Of a stretch of DNA of 64,000 bases, positions 1-10,454 are shown one piece after another. The position numbers were made by a program, and so were the translations under genes. The stretch is from contig BBCS01000001.1 of assembly GCA_001316125.1 (NCBI GenBank), positions 660,736 through 724,735 on the forward strand, written 5' to 3'. Positions within the stretch are counted from its first letter, which is position 1. Each line of letters opens with the position of its first letter. The notes below the pieces were generated by a model that saw only the letters and a program-made list of their open reading frames with translations, made no database searches and was not told the origin of the DNA. Source of the stretch: Vulcanisaeta distributa JCM 11213. GTDB lineage: Archaea; Thermoproteota; Thermoprotei; Thermoproteales; Thermocladiaceae.

Positions 1-1178
1 GCCTGTTTAGTTTTATAGATAGTCTTTGTAACTATGATGCTGGTTATTATGCCTATGATTATGGCTATTAGTACCATGGTTATGAGAAATAGGTAATAAT
101 TATTACTAGTGGGTGTGGGGGGGTGAGTCTGAGTCCCGCCTAGTATGTAGGTGGGCCCTAATGAGGTTGGTGATGCCGAGGGTAGTGTGCCAATGATACG
201 ATTATTACTGGGGGGGCTTACGGCAATACAGGTGGGACAACAGGCATTGGCGCTAATCATTGGATGGCACATGACTATGTAAGTATGATTGGCCATGGCA
301 TGGCCTATTAATATTGGCCTTACGTATACCGTGATTACTACGGAATTATTGCTGGGTACCGTAACCCCTAAGCCGTAGATTATTAATAATTGAGGAATCG
401 CTTTATTGACCAATGACTCAATCACCGTGACATTAATTGGATATCCATATACATTAATTGTTCTATGTAATATGCCTACCACCATGGTATTGACGCCGAG
501 GTTTACCTCATCCTGATAATAGAGAATGTATGATACTAAGAACAAACCACTTAGATAAACCACGCCGTTATTGACGCGGGTGCATGAAGGTACAGGTAAA
601 AATGGCGTAGTATGTATGGTGTTAAGTATGTTTTTATATTGAGTTAATACCCACGGATTCACGGGCATTACAGGGACCACGCATAAGATACCACCCTGCA
701 CCAATTCGCCGTTTGGCGCCTTAATGAGCACCTTAGTGCTTGACATTGGGTATTTGTTGATGGGCTTCAGCGTGATGTTCTCCCTAACCCACAAATACAT
801 GTACGTCAAACCCCCCCTGCCCAGGATACTTGATAGTTCGTATCCACCCATCTCTGTATAGCCTAGGTTAACCGTGTTCGACCAAGTAATGGCTACTACG
901 TAGTAATTCATTGATTGATTCACCGGTGATGACAACCAGCTCGTTATTGGGAGACCCGAACTGGCGTTGTAGATTAGTACCCCCCCATCAATGCCGTTAT
1001 CCACCCCCCCAACCAAATGCACAATCAGCGTGTTGTTCCTTAGTAATGCCATTGGGCCATTCATAACCTGGTTACCTATGCCCAGCCCCCCCACGTCGTT
1101 GGGGGCATGCTCCATGAGCCGCATAGGCGGTTAATACTATTATTATTACCATTAATATCAATGCCCAGCCTTGCCCAT
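1..1178 (-). CDS. Secreted C-terminally membrane-anchored protein, 3' end outside window
   Basis: An uninterrupted reading frame of more than 370 codons runs from about 1124 to the left edge with no stop, so the C-terminus lies outside. The N-terminal signal peptide (VIIIVLTAYA) is in another frame; dropping one C from the C5 run at 1101-1105 joins the two parts. The ectodomain is rich in Asn, Tyr and Ser. It includes a His/Met/Cys-rich stretch (GHAMANHTYIVMCHPM, then CCPTC), a Pro/Thr linker and a C-terminal hydrophobic helix (LFLITMVLIAIIIGIITSI) followed by Lys-rich residues. The proposed start 1178 lies about 26 bases after a TATA-like AGAAAAAG box and also needs one restored T. I do not recognise the family; it resembles the other surface proteins here in composition and topology. 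Confidence 0.6.
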
Positions 1179-1194
1179 CAGACCATTTAATGCA

Positions 1195-1210
1195 GGGCTT
1201 TTTCTAGTCG
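1195..1210 (-). promoter_or_regulatory. TATA-like box of the secreted-protein promoter family
   Basis: On the minus strand the sequence CGACTAGAAAAAGCCC matches the core CCGAAGTTARAAAAAGYCC found before other secreted-protein genes at 3722, 17270 and 58015. It lies about 26 bases from the likely leaderless start at 1178, as expected for an archaeal BRE/TATA element. The match is weaker than in the other copies. Confidence 0.45.
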
Positions 1211-1271
1211 TTGGTACATGGGATGTTCCAATCACTAGAACTTTAAGTACTTAGGAATGGCATTACCGTGA

Positions 1272-1725
1272 ATGCGCAATGGCAATAAGGCTAACCTAAG
1301 CGAGACTGCGCTTAAGATATACCTACTGCTGATCAGGGAGGGCAAGCCCATGAGCATTAGAGAGATACGGAGGGCCCTGGGGGGGTTATCAAGCTCTGGG
1401 CAGGTTTACCATCACTTAGAGCGATTGAGGGGGGGCTCGGCCTAGTCATCAAGGACTCCGATGGTTATAGGGCTGTCAGGAGAAATGGGGTTGTTGAGGG
1501 CGCAATAATCCTTTGGTCCAGCGTGATTCCAAAGTCAGCCTTTTACTTGGGATTCTCGGTAACCCTGACGATAGCCTACGTAACCACCGTAATGCTGGGC
1601 CTAATGAGACTTGACCCAATGGCTTTAGTAGCCTAATCTCACTGCTTGCATTCTCGATAATTAAGTTCAGGGAACAATTCACCAAGCTGAGGAAATTGCT
1701 TCAAAGCGGTGACGAGGTGCTTTAA
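1272..1725 (+). CDS. Membrane-associated winged-helix transcriptional regulator, two frameshifts
   Basis: The N-terminal 55 residues form an archaeal winged-helix domain (KIYLLLIREGKPMSIREI, then GQVYHHLERL), followed by two hydrophobic helices (AFYLGFSVTLTIAYVTTV and SLISLLAFSII) and a charged tail. It is probably a DNA-binding protein tethered to the membrane. The frame breaks at the G7 run 1429-1435, where a G5 would read RLRGLGLV, and again near 1629, where one G is missing. A second G7 at 1379-1385 adds a Gly inside the HTH relative to the usual ALGLSS. The ATG at 1272 is the only good start. It lies divergent to the surface protein on its left and may regulate it. Family-level call only. 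Confidence 0.6.
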
Positions 1726-2752
1726 CAATTAAAATATTGCCTACCAACGATAGAAATAACTATGGGCATGATCATGCCCAATGAACAGGTGTGGATTATC
1801 CATTGCTACCACAACGATCTCCCAATGATAGCACCGATATTAACCGTGGTACTTGTGTAAAGCGGGGGGGCTATCGGCTCGTAATGCCATAGGCGGTTGC
1901 TCAAACATGGCCTCAGCTCCTATTGGAAATGTGAGTCTACAATAGGCGGGTTTATTCTATGTAGGTGTTGGTGACTAGACCTCATAAGCCCTTATTGATT
2001 ATTCACCGTGTTATGCCAATATATTATCTAATCTAACCCGGGTGGTAATTACGAAATAACAATAGTAATAACAGTGAGTGGTTAGGTCTGTGCTCTGGTG
2101 ATAATCTATGAGGATTATCTCGGCAATTACAACGTAACATAACCGTATCGATAAGCTCAGGATTTAAGTATACTACAGCTACTTACCTACTGATAGTCTC
2201 TGAGACCAATGACGCGCCTTCCTCGTTCTTTAGCGATAATATGAGTCCCACACTGTAGCCTCAATGGGCTGTAATTCCATACACCATTGACGAGCAATAA
2301 TCACAACTACTCAATGAGTAATGAGTAGCGACATAATCAATCGCAGTAGTGCTTAGGACTTGAGTAACGTGATCACTAAGTAATACCATCTAGGGCGTCA
2401 GTGGTAATTCCATAGGACTTATTCATGAGCATACGTCCTCCCACGCCGCAGCCTAGTATCAACAAGCTAATTGGGCGCCAGGCTATAGCAATGCCATTGA
2501 TACGGCGTATGGTTGAGTGGGCGTGGACCCAGGTGCATTAAATAAGGGGGGCGTCGGCCAATAAATAATAAGCTTCAATTCCACTTAAAATTAAGATAAC
2601 CACCAATGCATTGTTTTACTCGCAACGATCTCCTGCAGTTTCAATACCTGGTTGCCGTAATTAATCATGGCCCGTTGCGCGCCAGCTCTTAGAACGAGGT
2701 TTATCAAGGCCTAGAAATAATTACTACTTAAAGTGATTAAAAGCGACTGCGC
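1726..2752. pseudogene. Decayed coding region without an intact gene
   Basis: No frame stays open for more than about 60 codons. On the plus strand from about 2085 to 2300, frame pieces join into a plausible secreted-protein fragment (CALVIIYEDYLGNYNVT, then ITVSISSGFKYTTATYLL and SETNDAPSSFFSDN), but more than ten stops follow up to 2560. The density of stops is much higher than in the frameshifted genes elsewhere, so I read this as a relic of a surface-protein gene rather than sequencing error. No RNA gene or repeat was seen in it. Confidence 0.35.
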
Positions 2753-3469
2753 ATGAGTAGGGATGTAATGAAACCAGCGTGGTTAGTAGTGGCTGTAGTA
2801 ACTACCGCTGCGGTTGCCTTCCTATCTATTAAGGTTGCCTATGAACCTTCCCATCCTCGTATTTGCCTATGCCCGCCGCATTTAGTGCGGATCTCGTTGT
2901 TTTTAACGGTAATGAACCCATACTTAATAAATCGCTTACTGCAGGTTCCCCCCATGCCTGTGCGCCGGCTTTCGTGGTTGGTCCCCCCCACTAAGTGGTC
3001 TCCCATTCATGATTGATTACCAGGTAATTAATAAGCAAAAGTGCAGTATGTTAACTGACATCGCCGGCTACCCGGTATTATTAATTATACGTGCTACGTA
3101 CTACTCGGTTAGGGAACTCCCAGGCTTTTTAGTCCCAATGCAGGTATTCACCTCCTAAGTGCAATAAACAGCGCCAAGGAATTGCTTAGTGAGTTTCTGA
3201 GGTACAACAGCGCAAGCCTAGGCAAGGGGTTTAACGGGACTGTGAGGCTATTGATGGACATACCCGCGGTAAGGAATTACATTGGCAGTGGTAGTCTGGT
3301 TTTAATAAGTGAGGGCTTCATAACAAATACGACCAGCGTTGGGAATTACCTAGTTACCAATATGATGGGCATTGAATATACAATGAGCGTAGTTACGGGG
3401 AATGAAATGGTGACGGGAATGATATACGTAAAATATGTCCCATTTAAGATTCGACGAGGGGGGGTATAG
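2753..3469 (+). CDS. Secreted or N-terminally anchored protein, frameshifted
   Basis: The ATG at 2753 opens a signal anchor (PAWLVVAVVTTAAVAFLSI). The frame then shifts near 2840 and reads AFSADLVVFNGNEPILN and GLPFMIDYQVINKQKCSML. It shifts again near 3155 into INSAKELLSEFLRYNSASLG and ends at the TAG following the G7 run at 3458. The joined product is about 235 residues with one N-terminal helix and a mixed alpha/beta ectodomain. G7/C7 runs at 2983 and 3458 and a C6 at 2948 lie in it. An A/T-rich box (TTAAAGTGATTAAAAG) 20-25 bases upstream resembles the secreted-protein promoter. Family unknown. Three pieces could also mean a true pseudogene. Confidence 0.45.
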
Positions 3470-3699
3470 CGATGATGCCATTAAAGATAGTGATAAGGTT
3501 AATGCCAAGTAAGTGTTGCGTAAGCGATAGATAAGGCTTAATGTTAATTCAATAATATGCTTCATTAAAATCACCGTATCACATACCACTATTTTAATCG
3601 GTACTAATTGTTAAGCATTACATCATGTCTACGAGACGGGTCAGCAATAAGGATAGGCACATTAAGCATTAAACGTAAAACCCCCCCATTCAATTCTGC
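3470..3699. other. Intergenic region, no gene seen
   Basis: About 230 A/T-rich bases with no open frame that resembles a gene on either strand and a C7 run at 3681-3687. It leads into the promoter module of the following surface protein. Confidence 0.5.
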
Positions 3700-3740
3700 T
3701 CGACTCACTTTCTCTGAATAGCCGAAGTTAGAAAAAGTCC
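3700..3740 (+). promoter_or_regulatory. Shared promoter module of secreted-protein genes
   Basis: TCGACTCACTTT at 3700-3711 is identical to 57993-58004, and CCGAAGTTAGAAAAAGTCC at 3722-3740 matches 58015-58033 and 17270-17287. The TTAGAAAAAG part fits a TATA box with the upstream bases as BRE; the ATG at 3761 follows about 28 bases downstream. The conserved outer box suggests a bound activator or repressor in addition to the basal factors. Confidence 0.65.
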
Positions 3741-3760
3741 TGTGGGTTTTGTTTCTCTTG

Positions 3761-5532
3761 ATGGTTATGGGTTCGGGAATGAGGTGGTTGGTGGCTTTGT
3801 CGGTGATGGTTATTGCCGTCCTTGTACTCGCCCTATCCCTCCACGTTATTAATAGGCCTGGGCTTAAGGTCGCTAACCCACTCAACCAGGCAAGCCTCGG
3901 CATCACCAATGAACAAGCACCCGCCAGCATCAACACACCAATCTACGTGATCGGCCCTCAATCACTCACCCAGGAACTAATCAGCATCGGCATTAATCAA
4001 TCACTAATCAAGCCAGTATTGATCAACCAATTAACAAGCCTACCAAACAACAGCATAGTAATCATTGATTGGCCGGCGATAAAGCCGTTGCTTCACTTAA
4101 TTAATAGGACTGGGGGGGTTAATACCGCTAGTCCTGCCGTTAATACCTTAGTGAACCTGCTTAATCGCGGTGATTTGGTTCTGATAAGCGTCAATAGGAG
4201 TTCTTTACCCATTGCTGAGTTAGTCCTGTCGTACTCCCTCGCAAGGGCTGGCGGTGTTGAGGTGGGCGGTTTCACAAGCGTTAATTCATTCCCATACCCA
4301 GTTAGTCAGTACTTAATTGCATACCCAGTAATGTCAGTAACGACGAATTACACGTTAATTGCGGGCTTCGTTTATAGGCGTGATTATGTGACGGCATTGA
4401 TAGTGGGCCCATTGAGCCTGCATGACTTGCCCGGCTTAGTGACTGCATGGCTGATGGCGTCGGTAGATATGGCGTGGTCGTAATCCAGTCAAGTGATTTA
4501 GATCCAAGTTACGAGAACACTGACCCATGCTACGCAACTTGGTTAAGCCTATTAAATGCACCAAGTGGTTCAGAGGGCGTCTATGAGAATGGTGAGTACA
4601 TATTCATATGGGGGGGTGCCCAGGCGTTGGCTAGTGAAACAACGCAGACTATTACCATTAACCAGGACCTCGGTATTGCCGCAGTGCAGGATAACTATGG
4701 CGACACCTTCTACTACGACTCCTGTATTTTAATCCTCAACACCACGCAGTTCTACACGGATACGCCACCGAATATACCCATTGAGTTAATAGGCGATGTG
4801 GCTTACGTGATGACCCCCCCATCCGGTGGTAATTCACAGGTCATTAATAATCGGGTATTCCCTGGGCCTGGATTACTGTATAACCTGATCGGTGGTTTTG
4901 ACCTATACACTAGTTATGAGGATTACGTAAACGGCTTAACCAACTCATTTATCATAACCACGAGCGGTGGTTACTCACCAACGCCACAGTCATCGTCTGG
5001 TTCGTTATCCTTCGGGTTCGCCATAGGTCTTCCAGAGGAGGTTAGCGTATTTGTTGAGTATACATTACCATCGATAAGTGGGGGGGCAGGTGAGGGTATT
5101 AGCGTGGGTACGTATCCGTCAGCCTCAGCTTACGGGCTTGATGCGAACAATTATACCTGGAACTTCTACTACAGTTTTGTCGGTCCTCTGGATTTATTGA
5201 GTGATGTTGATTTTATCAATGGTTTCATTGTTGGTGGTCCGGGCATGGTCGGCGAATTAGCCATGCCTAGCTTCTCGCTTGGTAATACCTACTGGGTTTA
5301 CGTACCATTCAACGCCGAAGTTGAGACCTACTGTTGGAATGCTTGGGCTAACATGGGCTGGGAAATAGGCGTCACACCAGCGTCTTCAGGCGTGGTGGTG
5401 AGTCCGAACAATGCGGGCTTCTGGTTTTCAGGAGCACCAACGAATGCGCCAAGTGGGTCATGGGTTAATGGAGTAAACATTAACAACGCACCCCCCCTCT
5501 GCGGTTCAGTATCCTTAAGTGCGCCAGGTTGA
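3761..5532 (+). CDS. Large secreted surface protein, family B (copy 1)
   Basis: A signal anchor (WLVALSVMVIAVLVLALSL) is followed by about 560 extracytoplasmic residues rich in Asn, Tyr, Ser, Gly and Pro with many N-glycosylation sequons. It is the paralogue of the gene at 59702: IYVIGPQSLTQEL against VFVVGPQSLINNL, and SIVIIDW against SVVIIDW. Both then have a Tyr-rich region with DPCY or DPCQY. The frame changes once, inside the overlap 4447-4483. I chose the ATG at 3761 over the upstream TTG because it sits at leaderless distance from the TATA-like box. In-frame G7/C7 runs occur at 4112, 4610, 4814, 5080 and 5491. Function unknown; a cell-surface or filament subunit is an inference from composition. 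Confidence 0.65.
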
Positions 5533-5662
5533 TTGGCAAGGGCGGTGACATTAAAGGCAATTAAATAAGTGGTAATAGTTGAATATTCATACCACGTTAA
5601 TTTCATAGGGAGTTACTAAGTATGTTGCCTCGGCATTGTTCTTACCATTAAATCGAAACCAA

Positions 5663-6574
5663 TCATACGACACGGTTAACTACTTTTCTGGCTTTTCGCA
5701 TTAAGATTAATTCATTAAATGCGGTTGTGTTAAAGTAATTTAACGTATAATTCATTAATTGCCTATCTGCCACACTGATTACCTTGGCTATCTCATTTCC
5801 ATTTATTAACGTTATTAACGTGTCATGGATTACCTGTGTCGTTGCTATGCCGTTTGGTAGTAGGCAAATTATTTCTGTGGTATTCTCAAGTGTCGTATAG
5901 TTTGCCTTGGGTAATAATTCATTTATCATTATTGTCTTAGTCATGGTAGTTACATTGTAGCAGTAAGTGGTCTCTCCATGCCAACTTGATTCATTTATAT
6001 ACTTAATATGAATAACTTCTGCGTAACTTTCATTGTATTGGTTTAGGTATCCTGACCCATAACTCATATTTAATGCATAATTTCCTAAAAACTCATTAAA
6101 TGGTAAGTACGTGAGTAATAAGGCGCTTGCGTTCGGCTTTACCTGGGTTAGGCAGTCGATAATGGCGCCGTTTCGTCCACTATACATTACTATATAATTT
6201 GCCATGCACAATTCCTCGGGCGCACTTATCCAATAGGCAAATCCCTGAACAATTGGGGGGGTAGTGTATAGTGGGTTTGTGATATTTACCACATTAATTA
6301 TGCGTACAAATGCCCTACTTCCATTTATGAAGCCTATACTCATATAGTCAATTAAATGCTCATTAGTCTCATAATGCATATTGCTCCCTATCGTGACGTA
6401 AGTGGCATTTTCATAGTACATCGCAGTGAATGAACCGTTGATTAGTAATTCCCTGAGGTCATTAATGTAATTCATGGACGATGAGGATTGACCTCCTAAT
6501 CTTGATACAGCAATTATTATGGCAATTATAAGCACAATAATCACTAATGCTGTTACCACGAATATCCTTCTCAT
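5663..6574 (-). CDS. Secreted glycoprotein-like protein with N-terminal anchor
   Basis: The product has about 303 residues: MRRIFVVTALVIIVLIIAI forms the signal anchor, then an intact, unbroken ectodomain rich in Asn and Tyr with more than a dozen NxS/T sequons and several Cys residues. I chose the start at 6574 because the positive MRR directly precedes the helix; an in-frame start at 6628 would add a charged leader. It stands alone, convergent with the family B gene. I do not recognise the family. It is one of the few long genes here without a frameshift and has only one G7 tract (6255). Confidence 0.6.
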   Translation of the reverse strand: MRRIFVVTALVIIVLIIAIIIAVSRLGGQSSSSMNYINDLRELLINGSFTAMYYENATYVTIGSNMHYETNEHLIDYMSIGFINGSRAFVRIINVVNITNPLYTTPPIVQGFAYWISAPEELCMANYIVMYSGRNGAIIDCLTQVKPNASALLLTYLPFNEFLGNYALNMSYGSGYLNQYNESYAEVIHIKYINESSWHGETTYCYNVTTMTKTIMINELLPKANYTTLENTTEIICLLPNGIATTQVIHDTLITLINGNEIAKVISVADRQLMNYTLNYFNTTAFNELILMRKARKVVNRVV

Positions 6575-6991
6575 CGCCAGAAATACCTCACGCCGTTTTT
6601 TAAGCCTTATTACGCAACGTATCACCACATGAATGCTAGGGTAATCATAAGTGGATTGATCATGGGTTCACCGGCTCTAGCCTAAAGTAACTAATTACTT
6701 CATTAAATCACGCATCACGTTAGATACGCATTAGAATTTAAGATCACCACATAACTAAGCCGTTAGTAATGGCTTAATAAGCGTGACTTCATACGGATAT
6801 GAAGATGTAATACCCTAAATAAGTATCGTAGTAGCTTACGCACAACGATAATCAGTAATACATTACTAATACCCAGTCCACGGTTGATGTTTACATACCT
6901 ACCAATATAATTGTTAATGGATCAGAACCATTACCTACATTATATTTTATCAAGCAATTAATAATGATAATACTATTCGCAAATTATCTCC
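6575..6991. other. Intergenic region, no gene seen
   Basis: About 400 A/T-rich bases with stops in all frames. No repeat, RNA gene or promoter module recognised. Confidence 0.5.
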
Positions 6992-7730
6992 TTACCTAAC
7001 CTTTGTTATCGGTAGTTTCCCGTTTCTTAAGTCATTTATTAATTGAACGACCTCATTTACCGCGGCCTCCAGTATTGCCTTGCCCTTCTCCTGGCTTGCC
7101 CTCGATGGGTATCCCTGCACGGCCTTCGTATACTCCATCGCGTAGACCTCCTTCCCATACACCCTAAACCTCGCCTCAACCCACTCATCAGCCGAGCCAT
7201 CCCTAGGAATCCACTTAACCAGGTCTGGGTACGCTGCCCAGACCTCGCTTGTCTCGTCCTCAGCCGCATGGCCCTCCGGCGTCTCCAAAACCTTCTTCCT
7301 GGCCTCCTTTGCTAGGTCTATCCACCAGTTTATGATTATTATGACTAGGTTAGTCTCCTTTGCCACGTCCTTTGCCGCCATGTTTAGGGCGTCCGCATTG
7401 CCTCCATGCCCGTTAATGACGATTAGGTACCTAATGCCGTTCCTAGCCACTTCCCTGAATATGTCCCTGTAGAGCATGTATAGTGTCTCATTGCTTATGG
7501 ATATGGTGCCGGGGGAACTTGTCGAGCACGTACGTATTCCCATACCAAACAGTGGGCAGTAGGAGTACGTTGGTCCTCTTTGCGGCCTCCTCGGCTATGT
7601 AGGTGGCCATTAACGCATCCGTACCCAGTGGTAAGTGTGGTCCGTGGGCCTCGACAATCCCCGTCGGTAGTAGGGCCACTGTCTTATCGACCTTTTCAAA
7701 CTCAGGCCATGTAAGCTCCCACCAACGCAT
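6992..7730 (-). CDS. Creatininase-family amidohydrolase
   Basis: About 245 residues, the usual family length. The metal-binding pattern is clear: E27 and H29 in IVEAHGPHLPLGTD with D38, NGHGGN near residue 110, and an acidic stretch AEDETSEVW near 160. Members hydrolyse creatinine or formamido compounds (ArfB and MftE-like), usually as a metal-dependent hexamer in the cytosol; the substrate here cannot be deduced. The frame breaks at the C5 run in KFP (about 7510): a C4 gives KFPGTISISNETLYMLYRDI, the expected family sequence. The start at 7730 (MRWWELTWPEF) is the family-typical one. No functional neighbours; the MntA/HepT pair lies upstream. Confidence 0.8.
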
Positions 7731-7775
7731 TAACCATTGAATTGATAACGCCCTTAAATGCAATACCACCCAGGG

Positions 7776-8191
7776 TTAAGGATCCCAGTAATGCCTAGCC
7801 CTATCCCTAAGCGCCAGGGCTAGTTCGAGGACCCTCCTATAACTCCTCGACCTAAGTATTTCATCAACCACGTTAAGGTCTAGGCTGGCGTAGCCGTGAA
7901 CCACCACGTTCTTAAAGCCCACTAATGACTTGATTAGGGCCTCCTCCTCACTCGTCACCAAACCCATATCTCTTAACCTCCTGGCAATTCCTGAGTAGCC
8001 TCGGCAGTAACGCCCATGTTAGATAATAACCGTCGGCATAAGTCGATGAAGGCTTGCGCCTGAACCTGCAGTGCGTGTATTGACGCCAGTTGATCTCGCC
8101 AATTACTTAGATCATAACCACGGTCAACAAATTCATCGAGTCTCCTAGTCATATCCTCGATAATACTCAGCAATTTATTTAGGATCGCCAT
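7776..8191 (-). CDS. hepT: HepT-like HEPN toxin of a MntA/HepT pair, frameshifted
   Basis: About 138 residues, all-helical. The N-terminal half (LNKLLSIIEDMTRRLDEF) and C-terminal half (VTSEEEALIKSLVGFKN) join when one G is restored near 7983, giving ELARRLRDMG. The HEPN active-site motif reads FKNVVVHGY: the His and Tyr are present but the usual Arg of Rx4-6H is Lys. HepT proteins are RNases silenced by AMPylation from the partner nucleotidyltransferase, whose gene overlaps the start by 13 bases. The Lys may mean reduced or lost RNase activity, or a sequence error. Confidence 0.7.
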
Positions 8192-8606
8192 CTCATCACC
8201 AGGGCCTTACCCGCATTAGCCACCAGGTCCAACTTCCTGGCGTCAATAAGGAAGTCCTCACAAATCGAAGCCCTCCTATGCATCCTCAGCCATGCATCAT
8301 CACTGGCCATGTATAGTATTACACCATCACTAAAAACCTCATGAACCAGGTAACAATCAGCACTGTCGCTAATGGGCACTAGATCCACCCTATCCGTACC
8401 CAGGTAATCAAACAGGTCAAAGAGTAGCCGTGAGTGCTACCCAGGTCAAGGCCTCCCACGAACTCCACCGCGATATCAACATCCTCACCAAAACCCCCCC
8501 TCCTAACTATGGAACCAAAGAGAACCGCGTAGTAAATACCGTAGTTACCCCCCCATGGAAACATCCTCAATCTACCAATCACTGATTTATCAAGCATTAA
8601 GCCCAA
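8179..8606 (-). CDS. mntA: MntA-like minimal nucleotidyltransferase antitoxin, frameshifted
   Basis: About 140 residues. The NTase motif reads FGSIVRRGGFGEDVDIAVEF, with the two acidic residues of GSx(n)DxD; C7 runs at 8494 and 8548 lie in it, the former inserting one of the two Gly. The frame changes near 8440 and continues as LLFDLFDYLG, RVDLVPISDS and DGVILYMASDD, the family C-terminal half. MntA AMPylates a Tyr of HepT to neutralise it. The gene precedes and overlaps hepT, the usual order. Start 8606 or the internal ATG at 8597. Confidence 0.7.
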
Positions 8607-8706
8607 TCTAAGGATTACATACTTACTTACTTAAAGTATTTACACTTACCCATGTCCCAAGTGTTTGCAAAAACTTATTTCTTAGTGCATAATTACTCAT
8701 TAATCT

Positions 8707-10005
8707 ATGAAGGGCTATGTGGTGATCACAGCTATACGTGTGGCTAAACGTTCAATTCCACTATTAATTGTGGTGCTGGCATTAATGGTAGTCCCCAAGG
8801 CAGTATTCGCGCTTGGCGGTTGCTATATATTCACTGACGTTAATTTAACCTCAACGGGCTTCCCATACAGTGTCGTGGCGTACACGAGGTTTAACTCAAA
8901 CCATCTCATACGTAGTCTACCAATTACTGCCGGCCCACTTAATAGGACCATACCCATCACACTCAACGAGAGGGCCCCCAGGTCGATATATTATTTCTCA
9001 ACGAGACTATCAATTACGTATCGCCAAAGCCACCATTCTTCTATACAGCCGAATTAACAGCAACTTGGGATTACACGGTATACCCAATAAACATTACTAA
9101 CTACGTCGCATATGCCAATCAGGTCCCTGGCTTAACATAACAATGATTAACAACAGCTGCGAATTCCTACGTGCATACGTAATTCTACGCCCGGTACCTA
9201 CCATAATTAATGCAAGGCCGGACTGGGTATACTTCAGCGCATTTGTTGTAATGCTAGTATTACTAATTGGAATCCTGTTAATTATTACTTACCTACTCCT
9301 CATCAAGCCCATAGGAAAGCCCGCCAGTAATTCATCAGCGCCGCTCGGTGTTTATCGCTTTGGTCATGGCATGCTAATATTCTTGGTTATGAACATCATT
9401 AACATAATCATGACAATCGCATTCCTAATGTCATCAATACTCATGGGAAGCCCGCCGCCGGCCCTTGCACTGTCAAGTGGGGGGGCTTACCGTGATTAAT
9501 CACGTAACGACAAACCTACTATACGTCACGCTCCAAGGTCAATTAACCGTGGGGAATTTGGCTGGTATTGCGACGTACATGACTATGACGTTAATAATCA
9601 TTAATATGGTGTATGCGATGTTCATAGCAGCTATGATCTTCCTCAAGGATGGGTTCCTTAAATTAGGGTTTATTAATGATAATGTCCAAATCGGCTACTA
9701 CGGTTCATTAGTGAACATATTCGGAATAATACTCCTAATGATTGCCTACTCAGCAATGATCATCCTGCTGAGCCGTTCACCATATACGCCATCGAGCATG
9801 TAACCCCCATCAATAACGCCGGGCATAATCTCGACAGTTGTGGGATTAATAACGGCCGTGATCCCCGGGCCTGATGGGCATCATAATACTGTTCGTGGGC
9901 TTCATAATGACTCTCGTAGCCACGTATAGGTTATTATCCACGTACAGCCCAACCATTAGGTACCTCGGCGTGGCAATGGCCCTATTAATAATAGGCATGT
10001 TTTAA
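8707..10005 (+). CDS. Multispanning membrane protein with secreted N-terminal domain, frameshifted
   Basis: A signal sequence (PLLIVVLALMVVPKAVFA, then LGGC) leads into an Asn-rich ectodomain (NYVSPKPPFFYTAELTA, TVYPINITNY), then about seven membrane helices (VYFSAFVVMLVLLIGILLII, LIFLVMNIINIIMTIAFL, GIATYMTMTLIIINMVY, IFGIILLMIAYSAMIIL, GIIILFVGFIMTLVAT, YLGVAMALLIIGMF). Frame changes near 9005, 9125, the G7 at 9479, and near 9800-9860 are needed. The organisation, one outer domain plus a helix bundle, resembles the gene at 26004-27411; both recall archaeal DUF973-type membrane proteins, without proof. The stop is at 10003-10005. Confidence 0.5.
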
Positions 10006-10010
10006 ACCTA

Positions 10011-10427
10011 GTGAGTGTAACGGGCGTAAACCTAGGCCTGATCATACACGCGCCAACCATTGCCTACCTATATTACTTAACAACACTTATGTTGGGCAGG
10101 GTAGCCGACCTAAACGACGTAGGCGCGTTAATACTTAATGCGGAGCATGAGCTAGGCATGGCAAGGACCAGCACATATCCAATTGATAATTTAAGGAGGG
10201 CATTCAATTACGTAGTTAAGGCATTGGCGATTAGGGAGGGATTACCTGAGGTTCAGGGTGCTGTGAGGACCGGTCATTGGACTAATCAGTTAATTACGAG
10301 CGCCGTAATGCGGTTATCAGATAAACTACTGACAGTGAAGGAGCTATGGCTAAGCCTAAACCAGGAATCATTAACTAACATTGATGAGACGATAGGTAAG
10401 GTTAGGGAATTACTCAGGGCGTTTTAA
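10011..10427 (+). CDS. Small helical protein, HEPN- or PaREP1-like
   Basis: 138 residues from a GTG at 10011, five bases after the preceding stop, so probably co-transcribed. An N-terminal hydrophobic stretch is followed by amphipathic helices (LNDVGALILNAEHELGMA, NLRRAFNYVVKALAIREG, TVKELWLSLNQESL). The pattern of two helix pairs recalls HEPN/PaREP1 proteins, but no Rx4-6H motif is visible. Unbroken frame. Function unknown. Confidence 0.5.
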   Translation: MSVTGVNLGLIIHAPTIAYLYYLTTLMLGRVADLNDVGALILNAEHELGMARTSTYPIDNLRRAFNYVVKALAIREGLPEVQGAVRTGHWTNQLITSAVMRLSDKLLTVKELWLSLNQESLTNIDETIGKVRELLRAF

Positions 10428-10454
10428 TTAAATAATGAGCTCACTCAGTAGGGC

